A stretch of 10,175 nt of DNA, taken from the NCBI GenBank assembly GCA_014885115.2, contig WKLE02004597.1, forward strand, positions 1-10,175, in the 5' to 3' direction. Source of the stretch: Asterionellopsis glacialis. Taxonomy: Eukaryota; Bacillariophyta; Plagiogrammaphyceae; Rhaphoneidales; Asterionellopsidaceae. Both the position numbers and the translations under genes were made by a program. Shown here piece by piece: positions 1-8,004 of the stretch (its first letter is position 1; each line of letters begins with the position of its first letter). The notes beneath the pieces are model-generated. The model made no database searches and had not been told where the DNA came from. It saw nothing but the letters and a program-made list of their open reading frames with translations.

Positions 1-251
1 GAATAGTGTCTAGGGGAAGATGCGCCTCTGCCACATGATTGGCAAGCATGGGCGCCCTGGAGACCGAATGATTCAGTACCGTTTACTAACTGCTTAACTC
101 ATGAAAAACAACTATTTCTTATGGATACTTGTAGATCAATGACGATGTCTTTTTAAAAAGTAAAGTATTTGTCACGGATGATCTGGCGGGACCAGTATCT
201 TGGCACATGAGGCGAGATACCTTGGAGTATAAAAGAACTTTGTGATACCTC

Positions 252-419
252 ACAATTCACTTATACGTTAAATATTCAGTACAGATTATTTACAAATACT
301 AGTACCCAGGTAGAGACTCATCAATGATTTCTGAACAATTCTACTATATGTAGGCTCCAATTCTTTTATATAATATAGGAGTAGTGTACCCAGGTAGAAA
401 CTCATCAATGATTTCTGAA
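252..419. repeat. Imperfect tandem duplication, about 84-bp period
   Basis: A 33-base block starting TACCCAGGTAGAGACTCATC at 303-335 recurs at 387-419 with a single G/A difference. The sequence before each copy also resembles the other (both begin ACAATTC near 252 and 335, followed by alternating T/A/C). The whole looks like a diverged two-copy tandem repeat. The second copy ends exactly where the GC-richer reverse transcriptase fragment begins. It may be the untranslated tail of that element or an older local duplication. No coding sense is apparent. The rest of 1-404 shows no gene; TATAAAAG at 228-235 is TATA-box-like but has no gene to serve. Confidence 0.75.
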
Positions 420-659
420 TTTTTCCAGGGCCTGCGGGATGGGTGCAGCGACCCACGCACCGGTCCCCCGGTGGTACCTGGTGTTAAGGCCAGATATTTG
501 GCAGGAGATCCGGTGGTGGAAGACGGACAGGTGGTGGAGCATGGATGCCATGACAACCCACGACTCTGACCCGTAGAGTAACACAGCTTGCACTACTGCC
601 TTGTAGAACATGCCAGAGACTCTCGGTGAGGCTCCCTGGCGCGCTAAGATATGGGACAC
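405..659 (-). pseudogene. Non-LTR retrotransposon reverse transcriptase, C-terminal fragment
   Basis: The minus-strand reading contains GMFYKAVVQAVLLYGSESWV, followed by a segment around SVFHHRISCQISGL, a GTGAWVAAP stretch and PQALEK. This order (Y.A.VQ..LLYGSE.W, then FH.R..R.I.G, then W.Y.P..ALE) is the familiar end of LINE-type reverse transcriptases, just after the catalytic palm. In full-length elements this enzyme copies its RNA at the target site. Here only about 84 codons remain. The catalytic palm (YADD-type box), endonuclease and N-terminus are absent, so the copy cannot be functional. The fragment is visibly GC-richer and richer in CpG than its surroundings, suggesting a different origin or a later arrival. 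It abuts a Harbinger-like transposase piece at about 660. The family assignment is confident at the level of non-LTR RT; the clade is not resolved. Confidence 0.75.
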
Positions 660-661
660 GA

Positions 662-949
662 AGCCCCATCAAATCATTGCAACAGAACTTTGAATCCAAC
701 AATCCCAATGATTTCATCATTAACAAGGATGCAACATCAATGTATCAATCTGTGAAATGGGGAATGTGGTCATTGCAAGGTTCCTTTCCTTGTCTGAAAG
801 ACTGCTTTATCTGGGAAGAAAATGGTGAAAGAAAAGTAATAATAATGTCAATCTTATATCTGTATAACTTATGTGCACATCATGTGGGGATTAACCAACT
901 GGAAAGTACGTTCATGCCAAACTTACAAACAAACCATAACAAAAAATAA
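662..949 (+). pseudogene. PIF/Harbinger-like transposase (DDE_Tnp_4), C-terminal fragment
   Basis: The reading SVKWGMWSLQGSFPCLKD, then WEENGERKV, then HHVGINQL and a final FMPNL, matches the end of Harbinger-type DDE transposases. There the last catalytic Glu sits in an R..vEw.fg.L...F segment, followed by a helix ending in a conserved N. At that Glu position this copy has Lys (AAA, 755-757), a change expected to abolish catalysis. Only about 95 codons are present; the two catalytic Asp motifs and the helix-turn-helix-like N-terminus are missing. Upstream of about 660 the same frame runs into reverse transcriptase antisense sequence, so the first residues before PIKSLQQNF are not trustworthy. 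The frame ends in TAA at 947-949. The Myb-like gene lies about 210 bp downstream on the opposite strand, as in two-gene Harbinger elements. The alternative is another DDE superfamily; I think that less likely. Confidence 0.66.
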
Positions 950-2280
950 AATGCTCCAGAATAATAGCAACCATATCTTTGATTCAATTTTAAATTAAAT
1001 ATTAATGTCTGGTACACTTATTTTATCTCATTAATATAATACTCTACATATCTGTTAAAATTTATGCCATGCATAAAGTTATGTTGTTTGAAAGAAATAT
1101 AACTAGCAAGTATCTTACAACATCCCCAATCAAATCATTAACAAAAAACAATATATATATCATTCATTTTTGTTGTTGGTTTTGGTATTATCAATCTTCA
1201 TGATATTTTTCTTGCAGGAATTCAAGTTGACGTCTTGTTTTTTTTTTACATTTTCAGTAGTTACAGTATCACCTGTTACAATAGCAACATCATTCTTGCT
1301 TTTGTTTTTGATTTGTGTAACAGTCATTGCAGGAGTTTTAAACAAGGTAATGGGTGTCTTACCTGTCTTATTCTTGTGTCCATCCAACGTCATTAGAGAG
1401 AATGCAACTGGAGTCTGAACAGGTGCAATATCTGTGACAGGACCTAGTTCATTAAACAAATTAGGTCCTCCTTCTCCAGCTGTATGGCAAAAGTTACTAT
1501 TATTAAGTGGACCTGGTCCACTTACAATTCCTCTATGTTCAATACATGTCAATAATTCATTGACCTTGTTGGCTAGTCTCTCTGATTCCTTCTTTGACTA
1601 CATCAACCTTTATTCCATTTGTTCCATGCAACAATCCTCTTCTTCATGACAATGATCGTTTCTCTCTTAATTGAACATAAAGGACAGTTTGTTGTATTGC
1701 ATTTCTTGTAAGGCTTTGTCCCTTTGAGTAAGATACTTTAAAAATAATGCTTCTTCTGTTGCACCATCATTATTTGTAAAAGAAGCTGCTCTCTTCATAC
1801 ATTTGTTGACAACTTGCACAATCTTCTTTCCACTAACAATGGAAGGTTTTTTGTTGTTGTTGTCATTGTTACACTGTCACTAATATCATTTGTTGTGTTG
1901 TTTATTGTTGTAATATTATCAACATCATCCTGACCTTCTTTTTCTCCTTCCTTTGTTACCAGAACAACATCTTCTTCCTTGGTACTGATCTTAGCCTAAA
2001 TTTTTTTGCTAACCTAACATCTTCAGGACAATGAGGATCTCCAGTTGGTGCCCTTGTGGTGTACAAATGTTTAAATTTAGTTTTAAGAGAAGAAATGATT
2101 CTTTCCTTTTTTGGAAATTTTTTATCATAAATTTCAAGAACTCTTTCCCATGCAAGTGTAGATACAGGAAGAATCTTGTCAATTATGTTCAGCAAAAACA
2201 TTGTTTCTGTATGATGATAATTCTTTCCGCAATCAGATGCTGTCTTCTTCTTGGTCTTGATTTTGGTCTTGGTAGCAGAA

Positions 2281-2344
2281 TTGTTTTTGTTTTTGTCATT
2301 GTTATTGTCATTGTCATTGTTATGGTTGTTCAAATGTTTTTTTT
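2281..2344. repeat. Low-complexity T/G-rich tract (Asn/Asp/Lys-coding on minus strand)
   Basis: Short units such as TTGTTTTTG and TTGTCATTG are repeated with small variations and end in a run of eight T at 2337-2344. On the minus strand this encodes a low-complexity Asn/Asp/Lys tract directly before the Myb-like domain. The tract is the kind of sequence prone to slippage, and the Myb-like reading frame shifts at its T8 end. Confidence 0.7.
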
Positions 2345-2573
2345 GTGGTTGAGATTTGCAACATCTGCAATAGCATTCTTTGAAGAAGACAAAGAATTGC
2401 TCTTAATTTGCAAGTACAAATTAGAGTGTTTTTGATTCTTGGAAATTTTATTGCGGGAAGACATTTTTTTTCTTCTCTTGAATCTGGGAGAGTTGTGTAA
2501 GAAGTAGCCATTCCTGTTCATTGTCATCAATATCGTTGTCAGAAAAATTTTGTATCTTGTCTGATACACGACT

Positions 2574-2603
2574 ATTCTCAGCACTATGTTGAGTGCTGAG
2601 AAT
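2574..2603. repeat. Perfect 12-bp inverted repeat with 6-nt loop
   Basis: ATTCTCAGCACT at 2574-2585 is followed by a 6-base loop and its exact reverse complement AGTGCTGAGAAT at 2592-2603. It lies inside the N-terminal part of the Myb-like gene, about 70-90 bases from its presumed start. It could be a hairpin in DNA or RNA or a protein-binding palindrome. It is not followed by a T-run in the gene's reading direction, so a terminator role has no support. Confidence 0.8.
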
Positions 2604-2666
2604 CATGGTTGGAGGGTTTGGAGTACACTCATCTTTTTCATTGCTGTTAGAGGCAAGTGAAGACAT

Positions 2667-3387
2667 GATGAGTATCAGATGTCTATATTAGGAGGAAAGA
2701 AATGATAACCAAAAAAACACACACTTGACAAAAATTATGAGATGTACGTTTAGAAGAGGAAAAGGAAGATGGGACCACAAAAAAGAATACAGGACTTGAC
2801 AGAGACAAGTGGAGCATACTCATGACTAGAGTATGTTGTGGGTTGATTGTTAAGTGGTTAGTGATGGTGGTGTAATCTTGTGTAGGTTGATGTCATTGTG
2901 TTTGTAAAGAGAGATTTCTCTGTGTTTGGCATGGGATATGTGGATTTGGAACCACATATCAGTTGGAACACAGTTTGGTCTGGTTGGACTAGTTTGTTCA
3001 GGGGGTATCCAAAAAAACTAATTTAATACGGGGAAACCCAGAACATAGTCATACTAATTTGAGATTTTTGGAGCAAAAAGAATTTTAGGAATGCTCCACT
3101 TACCGGTAATCTTACATGACCAACAATCCATGCATGACCCACACACAGTCAACATTTCTATGTATACTAGTAGTACTTTTATCCTCAGCTGAGGAAAAAG
3201 GGTACAACTGACTGTACCAGGGATGGGTCACAACAGTTCTCAGATGGATTTTGTAAAAATCTTCCACCAGCCTTTTGGAACCATTTCTTCCCAAAATGCG
3301 TTTTTCCAAATTACTGAAATTTTCTGAGAATTTTTCTTCTAGGATCAGCATTTTCAAGAATTCTTGGCATGCTTGATCCATCCCACC
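2667..3387. other. Spacer between divergent Myb-like and exonuclease-piggyBac genes
   Basis: No coding frame with family resemblance is seen in these 720 bases. It would hold the promoters of the two divergent genes if both belonged to one element, but no convincing core promoter is visible. Notable marks are a perfect 12-bp palindrome CCTCAGCTGAGG at 3183-3194 (imperfectly extended by flanking T and A runs), a short inverted pair GGAGCA/TGCTCC at about 3069-3096, and CAGGGGG at 2999-3005. The minus-strand frame at 3112-3408 has no recognisable motif and overlaps the start of the plus-strand gene; I treat it as chance. Confidence 0.5.
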
Positions 3388-3674
3388 ATGACAACCTGCG
3401 ATGATCATTCATCCTGTTCTGATGATTATCATCATAGAATCTTCTTAGACAATGGATCATCCTCATCATCTGACTTGTCATCAGAGGGCAGTCGTGCAAA
3501 AGGAACTGCTAGTACAGCTATACTGACAACAGCAAATAACAATCCTCCTGTTGTCACAGTATCAATTCAAGATAATCACAATAAGGATACAACAAGTGAA
3601 CTGCCCCTAACAAAGAAAGTCAGACAGACCTCTTCTATTGCTCACAATGATTTGACCGTGGTAACTGCATTTTT

Positions 3675-4281
3675 AGCTTTGATTTAGAACATAGGGGGAA
3701 GAAGTATGGCTTTTTGCATCTCTCTGCTGTTGCATATAACCCAGCAACAGAATACAAATTTGATACCTTCAACACATACATGAAACCTACCTGTAAACAT
3801 GAAGATTGGTCAAAAATGAACATGGCACTTCATGGAATTTGTCCTTCTAATGAGAGGGTAAAGAATGCAGATGAAATTGAGGTTTTTTAGGACCAGTTTG
3901 TTCAATACTTTGAGTCAAAGTTGGACAATTTAAATGAAGAAGGTGTACTGGTAGCTTGGGTGGGCAAAGGGTGTGACTACAAGTGGCTTTTCAAGATCAC
4001 AGAAGAATTCAACAAGGGAACATTATTTTTACCAAGATAGTGTCCATATTTTTTAGATCCAAAAAGTGTCATTAAAGAATTTTCTGGTTGCAGGTTGAAT
4101 CATAAACACTCACATGTAACTGGATGTGGACTCAAAGAGGTATATGCTGTGTACTGTGCTGGTAAAAGAAAACTCAAGGGTGCACACAGTTCTCTTATAG
4201 ATGCTCAATCCTAACTAGAAATCATGCAACACCCATCATTCAAACCATTCATAGATAAAATAAACTCTATTATTGCAGTTT
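3675..4281 (+). pseudogene. DEDDh-type 3'-5' exonuclease-like domain of the fusion gene
   Basis: All five metal-binding/catalytic positions of a DnaQ-like DEDDh nuclease can be placed in a single frame. FDLE has the D and E of motif I (codons 3681 and 3687). GCD lies in motif II (Asp at 3975) in the context LVAWVGKGCD. HSSLID has the H....D spacing of motif III (His 4185, Asp 4200). In relatives motif II commonly carries Asn a few residues before the Asp; here that residue seems to be Val (GTG 3960-3962). Between the motifs are FLDPKSVIKEF and GLKEVYAVY, the helix-rich middle typical of the fold. Three stops (TAG 3888, TAG 4038, TAA 4212) break the frame. The domain is upstream of, not inside, the DDE domain. 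Confidence 0.66.
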
Positions 4282-4363
4282 GACTTCATTTGGGCACACA
4301 AAATAAGAAGTTACTTGCCATTCAATCAAAATTACAAAGAAAGTTCTACAAGGGTGGTCATTC

Positions 4364-5962
4364 TTGAAAGATGATGTGCAGTGGTCTCCAACAGGGAACC
4401 ATACATCTTTGGGACCATCTGGTGGATCTCCTTATGGTCCAATGTTAGAGACAATCAACAACTGTAAATCACTTGGGTGTCTATTTGTCCATTTATTCTC
4501 AAATAGTTTATTAGAGATGATATGCAAAGAAACTAACTGGTATGGAAATGAAGATTTGGTACAAGAATTAGAACAACCAGAAAGGAAGAAAAAAATTCTT
4601 GTACCTTGTAAAGCTAACAACCCACATAGATGTCATCAATGGAAAGATAAATGGATCAATGTTACTTGTGGTTGCATTCTTGTTTAGTTGGGTGCGCTAG
4701 TAGCAGCAAGTCTCAGTGGAGTCATAAATATGGGGAAAACATGCCATGGGTACAAATTGTCATTAAATGAGATGCATCTGACCAATGCCAGTAAAACCAA
4801 TCAAACACAGCATACATGTTTTTACATTATGCTGTTTGTTTACTGGATTGTTGTGCAGTTTTGAAGTGTACACATGAAAAGAGAATGGGAATTTGGATGG
4901 ATCTGCTATCCCAATAATCACTTATCTGTTACACTGTACAGGTTTTGTGAGGAGCAACAGCATGGAACAAATATTGTATACTGACAACTATTATACATCT
5001 CTAAATACAATGTCTACAATTTACTGAATATTTTGAATGTTTCTAGTTGGTACGTACATTCTTTCAAAACAGAAACTGAAAAATGCATCTGATTTTCCAT
5101 TTCACAAACTATCAAATTATCAGGCACTAAAAAAGTAAAGTGTGGATGGATGCATTCAGCGGTACAGGACGTATATGACAAAACAAATCATTTTCCTTAC
5201 AATGCTCAAGCTAAAGTTTGGAGAGACAGGAAAGAAGTTGGATTTGTACATAATGTACATGTTGAGAAGTCTATATGACACCAGTTTGAAGATAGAGACA
5301 AGAAAGAAGTTGGATTTGTACATAATGTACATGTTGAGAAGTCTATAGGACACACAGTTTGAAGAAGATAGGTAAAATCTAAATCTTACCATGAACATTT
5401 AGAGATAGAAAGCCCATTTGTGTTGCAAGATTACTCTCTTCATATGAATGGAGTTGATGGAAATGACCAAAGAGCAGCAGATTGGTTAATTATAGTACAA
5501 ACAAATAACTACTATATGAGAATCTTTTTTTGAATGGTAGATAGTTTCATAAATGCAATCTATTGCATGGAGCTTGCTTATTTGGGAAAGAAAGAAGAAT
5601 AGAAGAATTATGCTAAGAACAAGAATAGAAGGTATCAGTTTCAAATGGATCTGGCACAGGAGATGATATCATATGGAATTTATATGGACTAGAAGGACAC
5701 AACTGGTGAAAATTCAAAGAAGCCTGGTTACCTTTGGAAACAAAATTTTGTTCCTTGCAACTGTAGAACCTATGTCTTTTGTGAAGAAGGTTTCACACAT
5801 GGTAATGATCATTGTGTACACACCAACAAAAGGTCACCTAATAAAAAACAGTTGAATGTCCACTTGATAAATCAAACATTGAAAACTCACCTCAACAGTG
5901 TTGTTTGTGCTATGCAGATTACAAAAAGAAACTCCCCAGTGGATCAAGAAATGAATGCTTGA
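4364..5962 (+). pseudogene. piggyBac-like transposase domain (DDE_Tnp_1_7) of the fusion gene
   Basis: The order of motifs matches piggyBac transposases. ETNWYGNEDLV (about 4526-4560) is the N-terminal ..eTN.Y.. block, and HQWKDKWINVT and a Leu/Gly stretch follow. SLNEM near 4760-4774 is at the place of the first catalytic Asp, which appears as Asn (AAT 4766-4768). MPVKPIKHSIHVFTLCC from 4785 is the KP.K.giK segment. LYTDNYYTSLNTM has the second Asp (GAC 4983-4985), and VWRDRKEV has the third (GAC 5225-5227). MNGVDGNDQRAADW (Gly 5450 onward) and YYMRIFF form the conserved C-terminal GVD..D..r.....yy.r.ff block. The segment carrying the third Asp is tandemly duplicated. The interval between first Asp and KP.K is about ten codons shorter than usual, so a small deletion is likely. 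No TTAA-flanked terminal repeats could be located. Confidence 0.75.
5222..5365 (+). repeat. 72-bp in-frame tandem duplication inside the transposase
   Basis: The block beginning AGAGACAGGAAAGAAGTTGG at 5222 is repeated at 5294 with an offset of exactly 72 bases (24 codons). The first about 50 bases differ only at one position (AGG to AAG codon); the ends differ by small substitutions and one indel. It duplicates the third catalytic Asp motif RDRKEV and the following GFVHNVHVEKS. The near-identity shows the duplication is recent relative to the other lesions. In another frame the same bases give a misleading repeated Leu/Tyr/Met-rich peptide that is not the coding frame. Confidence 0.93.
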
Positions 5963-7375
5963 GTACACGCCATAAAACTTGGAAGGGGTGCCCCCCCCTG
6001 CAGAGTTATAATTTGTCATGATCACTGAGAGCAATATGATCATAATCTCCATTGTGAATACATACCATAAATAATTAAACACCGTCACTACAAACTGTAA
6101 TAGTTTGCAACATGTATTTATTGCAAGTTATTCATTGATTTTTGCAGTCATTGAGTCTCATGTTTCTATTTTATTGTTTACTTATTTGTTTCCAAAAAAT
6201 TGATATCAAGTAAAAATACTCCAACAACCAAGGAGTGATTTTTTCAAGAGAACCACAATGATCAAATGATGCACTAATCAGCAAATGGAGAAACAATGTC
6301 AATATCTGCTGCCTTGTTTAATACAGCTCAAGGTTGCATCAGCACAATGTTAAGGGAGATCAAACTGTAAAATTCTTGCAATTTTGTCATGAAAGCAACA
6401 AAATAATAATCAACTTTTCTTCTTGTAATTATTGTGCTGTTTGAAGTTGTACATGTTGTCAGGTTCCTAAAGTTAATTGTAAATTGCCTATCCAATGTTG
6501 CTTCCAAAATCCTTCTGTGTTGTTTCTTTTTTGAAGTCTTGGTTATGAGCTTGTACTGCAAGCCAAAAAATGTTTGTTTTCAGATCCTTGTGCAAGCACC
6601 TATTCCAACTGATAAAAGGAAACCATTCCAAGAAATGCACCACCACTGGTTTGGCAGGCCATGGTACCATGCCATTGGGCCACAGATGGCAACTGAATGG
6701 TCATGGTGGTAGCAACAGTACCACCGCACAAAATGTGCTTGTTGGTATTTGTTGGTACTCTGGAAGAAATGCTTAATGGGTCTTTTAGTTTGTAATGGCT
6801 TTGATTTCCCCAATTGGTAAGAAGAGTTGTTTCAAAATTTCGATGGTGGGAGTGAGCACAAAAACTTAACAAGACAATCAAATGATGGCCACCAAATGGC
6901 GTCCCGATAGCATATTTCTTAACACACACAAATTTTTGTTACTTCCCTAGTGAACACTTCATTCCTCTTACATAGAGAAAGAGTGTACTACCTTGCAACC
7001 TGGACATAGAAAGAATCAATTCAGAAGGAGAAAATGAAGCACAGTACTAAAGTCAGAAGTCCACATCTTGTTCTTGTTGAGCTTACAAAGCTTTGTTTAA
7101 AGATTCATTGTAATACTAAGATAAAATGGTAAAGATTGATGGCAATGACACTTTCTTGCTCAGCTATTTGTTTGGTGACATTGAGGATGGTTGTTGAGAA
7201 AGGACACAGAAAATGATGTTATCAGCAGGTGTATGAAAGCATTCAAAATGATGGAACAAAATTGTTATTAATGCCACCCACTTTCATACAGTGTTGGAAG
7301 AATTCATTCCTTCAACATTGGAGAAGAAGATAGGAATCAAAATGTTTGGAAGGGGTAATTAAGTATATTGGATAA
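5963..7375. other. Long stretch with no confident gene
   Basis: These 1.4 kb contain only short open frames without family resemblance on either strand. The longest, a 109-codon minus frame at 6600-6929 and a 92-codon plus frame at 6434-6712, overlap each other and show no motif, so neither is called. A perfect 12-bp palindrome CATGGTACCATG lies at 6660-6671, in a locally less AT-rich patch (about 6630-6760). Plus-strand fragments between about 7000 and 7370 may be decayed upstream parts of the unknown gene that follows, but stop codons interrupt every frame. Confidence 0.5.
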
Positions 7376-7981
7376 AATAGGAGTTCAAGGCAAGGATATA
7401 AGTGGACAAGAGCAACTAAAGCAAATAAGAAAAGAAAAAGACATTCAGAAGACAAGGGGCAAGTTACAAAAACCAGTACAACATTCAATAAGGGAATTCT
7501 GGAATACATACCATATCAAAGATGTGCTGCACTGGCATTATCACAGCAAAACTTAAATTCTACTGCTACCAATCATACACAAGCAGATGGACTGTTTGCA
7601 GCAGAAGAAAACAAAAATGAGGTAGTACATGTATGTCAAAAAGTATCACTGCAGCTTGAAATGTTATGCACCAAAATCACAATACTGTGTCCATCATCTC
7701 CAAAAATAATAGGAAGTAAGAACACAAATGATGCAACTACATGCAATGTTAAAAAATACAATGCAGAGACTCTAGCAACTGCTCTTTTGCAACAGGATAT
7801 AATAATTCAATGGATTGTCCAATGTTTAGATGAATCATCATTAGGGTGGGGAATGAATGAAGAAGCTAACCATATACTACATCTATTCAAGAAAGGTAAT
7901 AGGATTTCATTCAATCTCAAAGCATCACCAATGTTGAGGAGTGATGACCCTGCTGCATTCAAAACACCAACATCACAATAG
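7376..7981 (+). pseudogene. Unrecognised protein, coding-like open block (about 200 codons)
   Basis: A single frame stays open from just after the stop at 7373-7375 to TAG at 7979-7981. Its first ATG is only at 7661, so the real start or an upstream exon is not resolved. The first part is strongly basic (KANKKRKRHSEDKG, nuclear-localisation-like). Next come a Gln/Asn-rich stretch, a helical region with LQLEMLCTKITIL, and a segment with TLATALLQQDIIIQWIVQCL and FKKGNRISFNL. I recognise no family. The composition and length of the open frame in such AT-rich DNA favour coding ancestry. The next coding-like block starts 24 bases downstream in another frame, so a frameshift or a short intron separates them. 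It could belong to a further mobile element or to a host gene. Confidence 0.45.
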
Positions 7982-8004
7982 AACCAAAAAATGGTGATCA
8001 GTAA

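Larger units (their letters stand above)
1160..2666 (-). pseudogene. Myb/SANT-like DNA-binding protein (DUF6818-like), frameshifted
   Basis: Read on the minus strand from ATG at 2664-2666, an acidic/polar leader (to about 2450) leads to a basic, Lys/Asn-rich region (2464-2230). Next comes a Myb/SANT-like three-helix domain (about 2225-1990) with LLNIIDKILPVSTLAWERV and PTGDPHCPEDVRLAK, then an acidic Thr/Asn-rich linker, a helical segment FLKYLTQRDKALQEMQ near 1750-1700, and a tail ending at a stop at 1160-1162. The WE.V...y...p..R....L..KF..L....PTGdP.cP..V..AK pattern is that of DUF6818-type Myb-like domains. The reading changes frame near 2471-2464, 2344-2337, 2007-2001 and about 1852-1847, each at or beside a homopolymer, and stop codons follow between about 1680 and 1590. 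Such proteins bind DNA; in Harbinger elements a Myb-like partner helps deliver the transposase to element ends. That role here is inference. An intron-containing host gene is the alternative. Confidence 0.6.
3388..5962 (+). pseudogene. DEDDh exonuclease + piggyBac-like transposase fusion, degenerate
   Basis: This is one ancestral gene now spread over three reading frames. ATG at 3388 starts a Ser/Asp/Thr-rich N-terminus (to about 3670) that ends SIAHNDLTVVTAF. A frameshift at the T-run 3671-3674 leads into a DEDDh exonuclease-like domain (3675-4281), then a linker, then a piggyBac-type DDE transposase (4364-5962) with a Cys/His-containing tail near 5756-5815. The gene ends at TGA 5960-5962. 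In-frame stops occur at 3888, 4038, 4212 and 4685 and several more in the C-terminal third; frameshifts lie at about 3671, 4282-4364, 4775-4785 and 5135. Several stops sit where Trp or Gln is expected, consistent with G-to-A or C-to-T change. A piggyBac transposase cuts and joins element ends at TTAA. The exonuclease might trim ends or be involved in repair, which is inference. I believe similar fusions occur in algal genomes but cannot check that here. Confidence 0.72.

Noticed and set aside
484..726. 80-codon minus frame and 384-569 plus frame over the RT fragment
   Set aside because: Out-of-frame readings of the reverse transcriptase tail.
2031..2435. 134-codon hydrophobic, Phe/Val/Ile-rich plus frame, and similarly 1170-1418
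   Set aside because: They look membrane-like only because they are the complement of Lys/Asn/Asp-rich Myb-like coding on the minus strand.
3022..3040. TTAA at about 3024 followed by TACGGGGAAACCC as a possible piggyBac left end
   Set aside because: No matching inverted sequence ending at TTAA was found downstream of the gene (TTAA near 6074 and 6351 do not match).
3112..3408. 98-codon minus frame upstream of the fusion gene
   Set aside because: No family resemblance; it overlaps the start of the better supported plus-strand gene.
5142..5348. Plus-strand frame with a repeated Leu/Tyr/Met-rich peptide, and its minus counterpart 5156-5398
   Set aside because: The repeats are only the 72-bp duplication read out of frame; the piggyBac frame with RDRKEV is the meaningful one.
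6600..6929. 109-codon minus frame with overlapping plus and minus frames
   Set aside because: No domain, motif or neighbour supports it; overlapping frames are equally long, so chance is sufficient.
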